Origin: Diphasiastrum complanatum
Taxonomy: Eukaryota; Streptophyta; Lycopodiopsida; Lycopodiales; Lycopodiaceae
Assembly: GCA_029204225.1 (NCBI GenBank)
Contig: MU831851.1
Span: 1-64,000 of the forward strand
DNA: 64,000 bases
Direction: 5' to 3'
The notes beneath the pieces were generated by a model. That model saw only the letters and a list, made by a program, of their open reading frames with translations. It ran no database searches and was not told where the DNA came from. Each line of letters begins with the position of its first letter. Position 1 is the stretch's first letter. The position numbers were made by a program, and so were the translations under genes. Below are positions 46,153-56,384 of the stretch, in pieces.

Positions 46153-48570
46153 TACATGATTTTCAACCCGACTAACAAAACAAAATTCAAGTGAGATGTA
46201 TTACCATAAGGGATGTCAGGTCCTAGCAGACGAGTTGGGTGGAACATCTTCCCTGATGATAGCACAGAATTTCATGATACATGGTATGTCTCTCTTATAA
46301 GGATACACCTCACTCTCTAGAAAAGGATTAGAATACGAATATCTTAAGAATGATAATAATTCATAATGGGAAAACTAAGAGGCTTTGGACATCTCATGAT
46401 TTCACCTAGACATGTGACCCCTAGGATATGTATAATCCTAGGGGTCACATGTATATGTTGCAACTATGCCAATATTTACAACAACTAATAAATGAATCTA
46501 GATTAGCATGAAATAAGAATGGAGAGGATAGAAATTCAACAATACTAGCCGACGAATAATGATATGTCATTTTGATTTATTACTTGTCCTATTCACAATG
46601 TGTGTTGATCATCATTCATAGTACATAGGTAGCTCAGCGAATAATAACCTATTACTCGTCCATTACTCGCAATTGTCTATTACTCGCCATCAGATAGGTT
46701 TTAATTTTTTTTAAATAGATCTGAGTGACTGATAATCAAAAATTCATGTCCTTTCTGATTTTTCCTGATTGACTTTTAATTTTCACAAAAACTTGTTTTC
46801 CTCCCATCTCCCGATCTAATTTTGACTTCATTTCAATTTTGATCCACACCTCGATCCATCCTCTAATCACCATATAATAGAAAAGATATACAAAAATTTC
46901 TAAGAAAAATCATTAGGGGATATTAAAACTGAAAATGGGCCCATTGTAAAGATGTTTTTTTTTACTTCGCACATTTTAAACGTCCAAGTGGGCCAATAAA
47001 TTGCGTCCATCTGTGACAAACTATAACAGTACTTGATGAGCAAAATATTTTCTGGCATTCCCTGTCAAAATTTGGAGATTTTTAAGAATCTTGTCAGACA
47101 GAACAAATGATTGTGATTGGACCACCGTTATTGCCTGAATACTCCATGCTGCCCGTATTTGTAAACTCGAGGTTAATTTGGATTCAATGTTCATAAACTA
47201 GTTAAGTAATCCATATAGTTTAGGAGCTTTTTGTCATTCTTAGGTATACCTCTCATTCTCTTCATTCTCTTCGTTTTCATTCGTAATCAACTTTCATAGA
47301 CATATTTTGGACTAATGGTGACACATAATTGGAGACCAAGAAGAACCATTGATGCTATCAATATTTGCAATGAAAAAAATACAGAAGTTCAATGGATACC
47401 AAGAATATATCGTAAATATCAGAGGATTTTGATGTATCCATCTTCATGAGTCTCTTTCCAGAAAAGAAAAAGATCAGATAACATATATAGAAGCTCTTGG
47501 AAAAGAAGGATAATGGATTCAAAGTATCAACTGTTGATCAATCCATCACTAGAAGTTGAGTTTGGCATGCTTATCTCCACAAAGAGCTCAACATCCAAGG
47601 TTTAAATCCAGATGATAGAAGAAAATGCAATTGTAAGTATATGATTACTATGTACATATTTACATTAAATGTCTTTAGTATTAGCATTTTATTCATATTA
47701 AATTTTTCTCACAATATTTTTGTTGGTTTTGCAGATTTATATCCATCAAATTTTTTTGAATGACAATTCTCTGTCCCTGTCATGTGCCAAATCACTCAAA
47801 AAGGGTTTTTTTTTGGGAGAGTGTAGGCCCACCACTTACCCCCTAATACTCCAAGAGGGTAGGCCCATCATTACTAGGGACACCTTCATTGCATTAACTC
47901 GTGGGTAGCATCTATCAAGCTCCCTCCTAAATCCCCAAAAAGTGAATGTACTACTAAAAGGTACAGTGAAAAATGGGTTTTTATTTTGTACCACCAAACC
48001 ATGCTTTCAACCAAAAAGCTAGAAACACAAGGATCTCCATAGAATCTCAATAGAATCCAAAGGAAGAGTACAAATCAATGGAAAAATGAGCATGAATTCT
48101 ATGGCACATGAGACCTAGCAATGAAAATCCCCATAGCTCACATTCACAAGGAGGAAGCAATAAGCTCTCACTTGCAAATGAGCCAAAAGATCCACAAATT
48201 GATGTCTCTTGCTTAGTTATAGACAATGCTCTTACTTAACTAAACATAAGTATCTTGAGGGATAGTTAGCCCTTGTTAAGTGTTATTTAAACTACATTGG
48301 GCCCTTATTGGCCTATTATCCTCATTAGCTACTTTGGAGGTCCTAAAGAGGGAACTATCTTGTTCTTAAGGCTAATAGCTCCTTTTGGGCCTACAAAGCT
48401 TACATTAGATATTATCTTGCATGTATAAGCATGGATGTACTAAGTATATGACAGTCCCACTACCGAATCAATGCGCATTTGCACAAAGCAAAAGTGAGAC
48501 ACTGGAGGAGGCGCGCGTTGAACCGATATCCTAAAAAATGTAAGAATAAGCATATATGTAGTACTTCTAT
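46153..48570. other. Unexplained AT-rich region
   Basis: No retroelement domain is recognised. Visible items: three ATTACTCG words at 46651, 46662 and 46679; a GT...AG intron-like stretch at 47633-47734 (GTAAGT to TTTTGCAG) between short, poor open frames; and an LTR-like or gene-flank stretch at 47810-48450 with GTAGGCCCACC near its start. None supports a gene call. Confidence 0.3.
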
Positions 48571-48573
48571 CAT

Positions 48574-48765
48574 AAACAATGGTAGTCACTGAATTGGTGT
48601 TCGTATATAAATGCTCCATACGAAGTAGTCGACATGAATATTGACACTCTGTAATATGATGAAGCATATCTCTGGGCATAATGTTGACCAAAATATATTT
48701 CTTCAAATTTGGTCAATACCTCATTCATAGGTAGTTGTGAATAATTGGCCCGATTGACCTTAAAA
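48574..48765 (-). pseudogene. Unrecognised 64-codon open frame downstream of H
   Basis: The minus strand is open for about 64 residues with a balanced composition (Tyr, Ser, Phe, Glu, His), including Ala-Asn-Tyr-Ser-Gln-Leu-Pro and Phe-Glu-Glu-Ile-Tyr-Phe-Gly-Gln-His. A stop separates it from a short upstream continuation. It looks protein-like rather than random, but no family is recognised. It could be the tail of the foreign sequence carried by element H. Confidence 0.3.
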
Positions 48766-49123
48766 ATTGACTCTCATTTCGAAATATAAAATTTGCAGTT
48801 GCCCATGTAAATCGTTGAAGCATCAATCCCGAATAGTGAAAATACATTCCAAAGTTGAACCAGGGATTTGATGTTTCAATTGTTCCAAATAATGATTGAA
48901 CAATTATTTTTGACATTACTCGATAGAAGATTCACCTGGTTGAAGTAAAACTCGAAAGAATGTTCAATTATCTTCACATCCTGATCTGAAATCACCATAT
49001 CCATGATAGTGCTTCTTTGATGTTGACATCTTTGATGAGCTTGAGAGCTTTGCACCATCCTAGCACCTCCAAAATTGATTCCTTCCAGTTTTCATGTAGA
49101 TGCTTGACCTTGAGGCCTGCTCC

Positions 49124-49668
49124 TTCTTCATGTGCATGCTCCTTCATGAGAAAATAAAGATTTCTTCTTGATTTATTAGGATCACAAAGATCTAACATCA
49201 TGTTACCATGATCTAGAGAATTAGACTCATCCAAATTGGCAAGACTACGCATGTTATAATAACAAAGTGTTTGCATCATATCTTCATGCTTGTTTACCAT
49301 GCTAATCTTAGATCCAATGAGGCTAAATACTTCATTATGGAGATAAGTGTCTTTAGAAGATGATTCCTTACTCTCATAAAGAGTTTACAATTTGCTTCAA
49401 TACAAATTTTCAAACTATGAGTGAACAAATCACTTTTGCTCTTACATGACTTAAGAGCATACATTTGATGAAATAACCATTTGCTTTCTGATTGATTTAA
49501 AATCAATTTCAACCTTTTAAGAACATCATCTATGTTCTCAAGAGAGACTTCATACTCAACTAGTATGGCTTTACTCCAATTTTGAGATGCAATGATCTCA
49601 CTAAAGCAAATTGATTTATCAAATGACTTAAGAGAAGTAATTATGTGATGTATACCATATGTGATATG
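49124..49668 (-). repeat. Unknown module, copy 2 (element H)
   Basis: Shared with copy 1: Ser-Gln-Asn-Trp-Ser-Lys-Ala-Ile-Leu-Val-Glu; Glu-Ser-Lys-Trp; an Asn-Cys-Lys-Leu-Phe-Met segment; Asp-Thr-Tyr-Leu-His-Asn-Glu-Val (after the frameshift); Ser-Leu-Ala-Asn-Leu-Asp; and Lys-Glu-His-Ala-His-Glu-Glu. The match is partial, so the copies are old or under little constraint. Confidence 0.55.
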
Positions 49669-49842
49669 CTCCTCTTTCCCTTGAAATGTGAGCCACATGG
49701 ACTCAACCATATTTCTTGAGTTTCTTTTTGGAATCACAATTTGAGAAGGTCTCTCCTCAATCATTGGCACACTTGAACCTTGAGAAGGATTCTCCTCCTC
49801 AATCCTTGGCACATTTGAACCTTGAGATGACTCCTTAAGATC

Positions 49843-50376
49843 CTCTTCATGGTGCTCCTTTTTGATGGAATCCAGAGACCTCCATGTCTCATAATCATCA
49901 CAACAAGTATGACCATTCAATATGCACTTCCTATGATTATCAAGATTACTTATGCTAGAAACATAAGTCCAAAAATCACCACAACTTGGCATGATTTTTT
50001 CAATATTGAAATCAAAAGGTATTTCCATCTCAATAAGGCTAACTACTTGCTTATGGATATAAGTGTCCACTTTTGATGCTTCACTTATTTTCATAAGAAG
50101 TTTACAACTTGCCTTTAGGATTGAAAACATACAATTTTCATCTTTATGAATGAACACATCATTCATGATCTTATTGAAACCAAAAAATCCTACATTATGA
50201 AGATATTTCCATTTCCTTGACTTCATAACTGATGTAAGCTTACAAGGAAAACATATTTTGCTATCTTTTAAGACATCACACTCAACTAGTATTGCCTTAA
50301 TCCACCTTTGAGATACAAAAATCTCTTTAAAGCAAAATGGTTCTTCATAAGTTGACATGATAGCATGAATGAAACT
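49843..50376 (-). repeat. Unknown module, copy 1 (element H)
   Basis: About 178 residues: Ser-Gln-Arg-Trp-Ile-Lys-Ala-Ile-Leu-Val-Glu; Ser-Arg-Lys-Trp; Ser-Cys-Lys-Leu-Leu-Met; Asp-Thr-Tyr-Ile-His-Lys-Gln-Val; Ser-Ile-Ser-Asn-Leu-Asp; Lys-Lys-Glu-His-His-Glu-Glu. The order and spacing follow copy 2. It is followed by an Asp/Glu/Ser/Pro-rich copia-type linker. Confidence 0.55.
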
Positions 50377-50859
50377 ATTTTCATTTTGTGATTGCTGCTC
50401 CTTATTCTTGATTGATTTCTCTTGGTTCATAACAATAAGTTTGAACTTATCTAAACTTCCAAGAAAAATACTTTCCAAGGACATAAAATAAATCCAAGTT
50501 ACTTTCATGAAAGTGACATCTATCTTTGCATCTTGAACCAAACAATGCACTTCCAAATGAAAAAATTCAAAAAATTTGACATGTGTTGTGATGGACTCTT
50601 GAAGAAAAATCTTGCAAGTCCTTGTGAGACTCCAAGCCTCATTCACCTTTCCACAAAGGAAACACCTTTCCTTGTCCTTCTTGTATTTTCATTTTGAACT
50701 TGAAGCTCCATCCTTCACCTCGTCCCCCTTGCTTTGGTTCTCCTTGGATGGACTGGTCTTCCTTTTGTAGCATCTTGAGAAAAAATATCCTCCCTTGCCA
50801 CAAAGGTTGCACTCAGGATCCTTTCTTTCCTTCAATAGGATGCCACCTTTTGATGCCAT

Positions 50860-52518
50860 GTGAATAAAAACCTGTGATATGATTCTACAGATGTAATTTG
50901 TGACTTTCAAGAGACTAGATTTGAACATCTTCAACAATCTAGAAGGATCTACAAAAGATTTAGCTCACAAACCTAAGAATCAATCTTCATAGTAATGACT
51001 AGTCACTTGGAAACTTTGCTTTGATCACTAAGACAAAAGCACACAATCTTTGAGTCAAATCACTAAAGAAATCAGATCCAATCTCCTATTGGAATCATCA
51101 AATACCAATGACTCTTTCTTTTGAAAGTGGATATGAAAAAGATTTGACACCTAGATTTTCCTTTTCACTTGACTAGTTCTCTCAACACTTGAGATTCTTG
51201 AACAAAAGATAGGTTTTGTTTCAAATACATGAAAATCAAACTTAATCACTTCTTTTGGACTCACTCTTGACCCAAATAATCTCACACTTGAGATTTAGAA
51301 TGAATTTGATTTGATTTGACAACAAACTATACCAACAATTTTTTACAAAGCTTAAAAAATTAGACAACTAGAGATTCACAAAGATCTCAACCATGCATGA
51401 ATACTCAAATATGGACTCCTCCTCATTCTAGACATCAAATGGGATCACAAATCGACCCTCACACTCTCACAAGGAAAGTTTAATAGAACTAATTTGAGTT
51501 TCATACATACTATGTCAATTTTTGCTCAACAAATTGAATTCAATCACTCCTATTGGATTCCACCAATTACTCTACCTTTTAAGACTTGGAATGAAATTCA
51601 AAATCAAAAGTTGTGATTTTTCTCACTAAGATATTGTGCTTCAAAGAGCTAATGCCACTTAGAAATATTTGATCACATAGGAGCAGACAAATTCTTCACC
51701 AATAATAACACAAAATGAGCTTCTAGATCTTGCCCTCTACAAAGGAAGGAACTCTTAGAAAATTGGATATCTCTCTACACATTTGCCATAGACACCTTAA
51801 TGACTCTTTTCAAACCTCACAGACACTCAAACAAATCGAGTAGGATTGAATAATGTGACTTGGATCTCAATCTCTTTCTAGAACTTTCAATTGAAGCCAA
51901 TCTATGTCAAATTCTACAAAAGATTTGCATATATGCTCTATATGCACTAGAAACTCTCAAAGGTTTCACTTGGAGGACAGATCCAAGGATGTTTTCTAGC
52001 AAATTGATGCTTCTAAACTTGACCCTATCACTCTTGAACAAATCTAGAGTGATGGTACAATGGATTTCATCCTCTCACCTTGCATCTCACTCCTTAATCT
52101 TTGATTTTTGGCAAAATCTCTCTTAACTTCAACATGCACTCAAAAAAACAGAGATAATCAATTAATGCACCTAATTCAAGCTTCAAATTTGATTTCTTGG
52201 CTGATCTAATCCAAGAACTAATCAAGGGATTAGATTCTCTATAGAAAATGCTTGATTTTGCACCAAAAATTCTCTCAAATTGGGTGTGTGAGTCAAATTG
52301 TACAAATTTTTTAATTTTCTCAGCCAAAACTGGAGCTGTACGGCCTCACAGGTGTGAAAAGGGTTCCTACAGCCCACAACAAGATCTGGACCAAAAATTT
52401 TGAGGATAGCTATCAAATCCAACTTGCTACACAAAATTTGACTAGTTTCCAAAAAACTGCTAATTTTGGCTTTGATTTGGATTAACCCTATCAATTTTAA
52501 CAAAACCTCTTGTACTAG
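50860..52518 (-). other. Long leader of element H
   Basis: About 1.66 kb between primer site and first ATG, far longer than the ~600 bp of A and D. No Gag core is readable in it; scattered short frames look random. Long non-coding leaders occur in large non-autonomous LTR elements (LARD-like). Confidence 0.5.
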
Positions 52519-52530
52519 GCTCTGATACCA
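52519..52530 (-). promoter_or_regulatory. tRNA-iMet primer-binding site of H
   Basis: The plus strand reads GCTCTGATACCA, immediately left of the LTR edge TGTGG at 52531. Confidence 0.85.
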
Positions 52531-53362
52531 TGTGGAAAAAGTACAAAAAGGACCAAGAGTGGATCCTAATCTGATCCTCAAGAGGGATTGGTTGTCAGAT
52601 TACTTGATCTATCAATTTACTTCAGATTAAGATCAATCTAGATCAATTCTAGACACAAAATCCTAACAAGAACAATCATTAATTGAAGATAAGTGTACTT
52701 TATGGTTTCACATGTGTGAAACACTATCTGAGTACGGACTCCAACTTGAAAATCAAGTACACATTGATAGAACCTCAAAACAATCAAAACAAATGTAGAC
52801 AAATGGAGAGAATCACTCAAAATTGCTTCCAAAACCAAGATTGGTGTCTCACAATGATTATGGCCAAATGTGGCTCTATATGTACAATAAGTGGGAGGTC
52901 GTGGTACTGATCATCCCTCTGATCCCACATGTGTGAAGTTGTTTTGTCATATGATGATTCATCATGCAAAACTGACACTTGGACAAAACCTTCTATTTTG
53001 GGCACTTTTGGTCCATCTTCCTTCTATATGGAGATCTACTTGGAAATCTTCTAGAAGTCAAAATTCGTCTACTTTAGCTTATTCCACACATGTGAGCTGT
53101 CCTCTACACATGGGATATGACACCTAACCAAATGATGTGGCTCATGCAATCAATAGATTGATGCCATGTGTCATATGTCTAGAAAACTAGTTTTCGACTA
53201 TTTTAGCCACTAGAACTTGAATTAAATCATATGTACAACATATATGATTATGGTACATGACAAGTACACTAGTTTCACACTTGGGAACATGCTCCACACA
53301 TGTGTGTTTATCTATATACAAGATTTTTGGCCTCTACCAAGCTTATTTTTGCATTTTTCACA
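52531..53362 (-). repeat. 5' LTR of element H
   Basis: 832 bp, TG...CA: on the minus strand TGTGAAAAATGC (53362) to CTTTTTCCACA (52531). Several CACATGTG words, including TTTCACATGTGTGAAA at 52706-52721 with GTACGGAC just beyond. Its outer edge cuts into the protease of copia G, so H inserted into G. No 3' LTR was found to the left. Confidence 0.75.
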
Positions 53363-54008
53363 AGATTGATAGTGGAGCAAGTTCACACATGACTTTTCAC
53401 AAATATTACTTTACTTCTTTTTTGGCATATGGAGATGACAAGAGGGTGATCTACACGGCTAATGATGGTGAGTGTTCAATCATTGGCACAATTTCTATTT
53501 CTCTCTCTACAAATAGGAATGTTCATTCAAAGGATGTTTTGTTCATTCCATCTATTACCAAGAATTGACTTAGTGTGAGTCAATTGCTAAGTGAAGGTCT
53601 CAAAGTGGAGTTTGATGGAGATGCTTGTATGATCAAAAGGAAGATATCTTGATTGCAAAAGGTAAAAGACAAGGGAAATTGTTCAAACTAGATGCTTGTG
53701 TTATTGCTAACCAAGCTGGATGTGTTGCAACAGAGCAAATAACTATTCAAGAGGTTTGGCATAAAAGGATGGGGCACCTCAACTTCAATTCATTGAAGGT
53801 AATGGCTAGGAAGCAAGTTGTGATTGGTCTTCCAAGTTCCTTAAAAAGCATCAATCATATTTGTGAGTCTTGTGCTTTCTCAAAGTCACATAGACTACCT
53901 TATACTAGATCTACAAATCCTTTTGAAATTGTACATTCAGATATTCATGGAACTACTTCAATTAGCAATAGTTGAGCTAAGATGTATGTAATTTTCATTG
54001 ATGATTTC
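53363..54008 (+). pseudogene. copia G protease-integrase fragment
   Basis: It begins exactly at Ile-Asp-Ser-Gly-Ala-Ser-Ser-His-Met of the protease, next to the H LTR. It continues through a stop at about 53567 and a shift near 53630 into the HHCC region (Val-Trp-His-Lys-Arg-Met-Gly-His near 53753; Cys-Glu-Ser-Cys near 53870) and the first integrase Asp (His-Ser-Asp-Ile-His-Gly near 53936), then ends at about 54008. It is very close to F, so it is of the A/F clade. Gag and RT are absent. Confidence 0.8.
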
Positions 54009-54029
54009 GTTGGAAACGGTGAGCTCTTG

Positions 54030-54275
54030 CAACCATTCCTTGGCATTCCCCGAGGCTGAAGTGCCCGAAGTCGAAGTCGAAGTCATTGATGTGCTCGACG
54101 AAGTGCCATTGCAACCAGAGGTCGAAGTCCCTAAAGTGGTTGAAGTTGAAGTCACCAAAGTGCTCGACGAGGTGCCATAGCAACCAGAGGCCGAAGTGCC
54201 CGAGGTGGTCGAAGCCAAAGTTGAAGTCCCCGACGTGTTCGAAGTCAAAGTTGCTGACGTCATCAACATCTAAGT
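54030..54275 (+). repeat. Val/Glu/Pro-coding 69-bp repeat tract
   Basis: GTGCTCGACGA units start at 54091 and 54160 (69-bp period), with a partial unit before. On the plus strand the tract gives alternating Glu-Val/Pro-Glu-Val residues, with one TAG at 54178. It is richer in G+C than its surroundings. The minus strand is also open (Ser/Thr/Gly), as expected for such repeats. No parent gene is identified. Confidence 0.55.
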
Positions 54276-55165
54276 GGCCGATGAGGACTCATGCATCAAA
54301 AGATGAAGCCCGAAGGCCAAACTTCGGACAAGTCAAGCTAGCAGACTACGGCTCATCGACTGTAGCTCGACGAACGTGAGGACATTGTACTATCACGCTC
54401 AGTCGCCAAAGCAATGTTATCAAAGGGTGGATAACTAATGGATTAGCGTTAAACCTCTCTTGTAATTTGTTATTAATCTACCTTGTAATCTCACTTGTTG
54501 AGATAAATATAGGATAGAATGCGTATAAGAATATAGAAAAGCAAAGTATGCTAGTAAATGTTGTGCATGAAATTCTACCAACAAACAGAACACATCAATT
54601 ATGTGAGAGGAGCATCAAGCCGCCAACGTGCGAGACATTGAATGACTCGCTCTCCAAACAAAAGCACAATACAAAATGCTTCTAGTTCTTGCATCTCTTA
54701 TTGTCATGTCGCATCTATCTGATGCCTCAAAGTATGTGATATGTAGCTGATTATCTAGGTCTTGGACAAATTTTTTGCAATCCTTCAATCCCACAAAATC
54801 TACATGTTATCATAGTAGGTTCAATAGATAATACAATATGGCTACAATGATTCATACCAGGATATATTAATCACATTTATTTAGATATATATACAAATGT
54901 AAAGACATGTTCGTCCGATATGGATCTTGGTGGCAATCGTGACTATTACTATCAAGATAGCAGATAGTAGTCGTGGCTGTTGTCGCTACCAAGACAGGTG
55001 GCAATCATGGCTCCTATCATTATTAACTTAGCTACACAATACTGAAACTAGCTCTCCTATCATACGTCAATTGTTCTTGAGGTGCCAAATGTTTTCCTCC
55101 ACACCTACAACAATATCTATCAGCTCATTCATCTCAAGGAGAGACTCCATTCTCACCTTCCAAGT
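54276..55165. other. Non-coding stretch
   Basis: No gene or element domain recognised. At 54925-55015 a GGTGGCAATCGTGGCT-like word occurs two or three times in diverged form. Confidence 0.3.
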
Positions 55166-55169
55166 TGAA

Positions 55170-56370
55170 TAGTTGTTTCAAGTAAGCTATCACTGCTCTC
55201 AATCTTGATGGCGCTAACTATTGAGTTTGGAAGTTCAAAATCAGAGCACTCTTAAAGGATGAAGGGATCTAGTCAATGAGCGATCTCATAGAAGAAAAGC
55301 CACCAGAGGGAGACCCAAGGAGAGCCGAATGGATCAGAAAAGATGAACACGTAATCACAATCATCATTTCATTGATAAACAGAAAAATCCTCATATAAAT
55401 TGAAGACTTTGAGAGCAGCCATGAAGCGTGGGAAAAGCTAAAACAAAAGTACGAGGTGAGGACTGTTGCATCAATGATGCACCTACACAATCAGTTGTAA
55501 AGCTTATGATGGGATGGCAACCAGTTGGATCAGCACGTTGAGAGGATTAGAATGATCTTTCTGCATCTGGACAGGAAGACCAGCACCACAGCAGCTGATG
55601 TACTTCATGAAGTCTCTACCTACATCCTATCAACCGTTGAGAATGCTCATCCCAAGCTTACCAGAGATGACATTCAAACGAGTCATCGCTCTTGTTGTTG
55701 ATGAAAGAATGATGAGAGATAAGGAGAAGGAAGCAACGACCAGGAGAATATCCTTTTCACAAAAGAAAAGATGATCACTACAACAAACCAAGACACACAG
55801 CCGACATATATTGGTTCAACTCGACAATCCCTTGCATGCACTGCAAGAAGAAAGTGCATTTAGCATATAAGTGCCGATACAATTTAAAAGAAAAAAACAA
55901 GGTTGAAAAGGCCAATGTTGCAGAATCGTCGAAGGATGCATACAAGAGTGACAGCCTTCAGGGTATTCAATGAGGCTTTGACCAGCTATGCACAACATGA
56001 CTATGACATAGTGATCGAGCAACCTCACACACCTCCAAGAATAGACTATCAGGTCCGACAATGGAGGTGAGGACATGAGCAAGGAGTTCTCAAACTTCTA
56101 CCAAGAGCAAAGAATTGAGCATCAGTTCACTCCCCAATAAAAGAAGAAACATAATGCTTGGCGAAGGAGCCAAATGCATGATGTCACAGGCTCAATTGCC
56201 GAGTCAATTTTGGACGGAGGCAATTGCTATAGTAGTACACCTATAGAACAGATCGACAACGACAACCATGGATGACAAGACACCATATGAAATGTGGATA
56301 GGTTATATGTATGTGTGTTCAGATGTACAACATACATGCACATTCCCAAAGAAAAAAGAAGTAGGTCCAT
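55170..56370 (+). pseudogene. copia O Gag fused to integrase remnant
   Basis: A Gag core begins near 55195 (Leu-Asp-Gly-Ala-Asn-Tyr, then Val-Trp-Lys-Phe-Lys-Ile) and is readable to about 55700. A zinc knuckle CX2CX4HX4C follows near 55832-55873 (Pro-Cys-Met-His-Cys). From about 56050 the sequence is integrase-like (Asp-Asn-Gly-Gly-Glu-Asp, then Glu-His-Gln-Phe-Thr-Pro-Gln) and runs to about 56330. Protease and HHCC parts are lacking, so an internal deletion joined Gag to integrase. Many stops. It is a different subfamily from A, B and C. Confidence 0.65.
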
Positions 56371-56384
56371 TCCGCTGTGCTCGA

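Larger units (their letters stand above)
48992..50859 (-). pseudogene. Element H chimeric frame: copia pieces plus duplicated unknown module
   Basis: An ATG at 50859 opens a frame that encodes a zinc knuckle with Tyr in place of His (CX2CX4YX4C, about 50815-50770), reaches a single TGA (50688-50686), then stays open in the same frame for about 460 codons to 49294. After the stop come a second Cys-x-x-Cys start of a knuckle, an integrase-like stretch (Thr-Trp-Ile-Tyr-Phe, about 50500), and two copies of a unit. Each unit is a copia-linker-like lead (Ser-Gln-x-Trp-x-Lys-Ala-Ile-Leu-Val-Glu) followed by ~130 residues of unknown type. The second copy shifts frame near 49390 and runs on to about 49124. 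A shadow start at 50646 is GTG and is not used. No intact RT, protease or RNase H. Function unknown. Confidence 0.6.

Noticed and set aside
46651..46686. ATTACTCG words as a tandem repeat or binding-site array
   Set aside because: Only three copies at uneven spacing (11 and 17 bp) in AT-rich DNA; likely chance or decay.
47633..47734. A spliced host gene at 47.3-47.8 kb
   Set aside because: GT...AG signals look good, but the flanking frames are short and stop-filled with no recognised domain.
49294..50646. A 450-codon frame as an intact gene with its own start at 50646
   Set aside because: The first codon is GTG, not ATG. The frame is continuous with the upstream zinc-knuckle segment except for one TGA, so it is part of the longer chimeric frame.
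53958..54269. Minus-strand Ser/Thr/Gly-rich frame of 103 codons
   Set aside because: It reads antisense through the copia G integrase end and then through the 69-bp repeat; this is a shadow of repeat structure.
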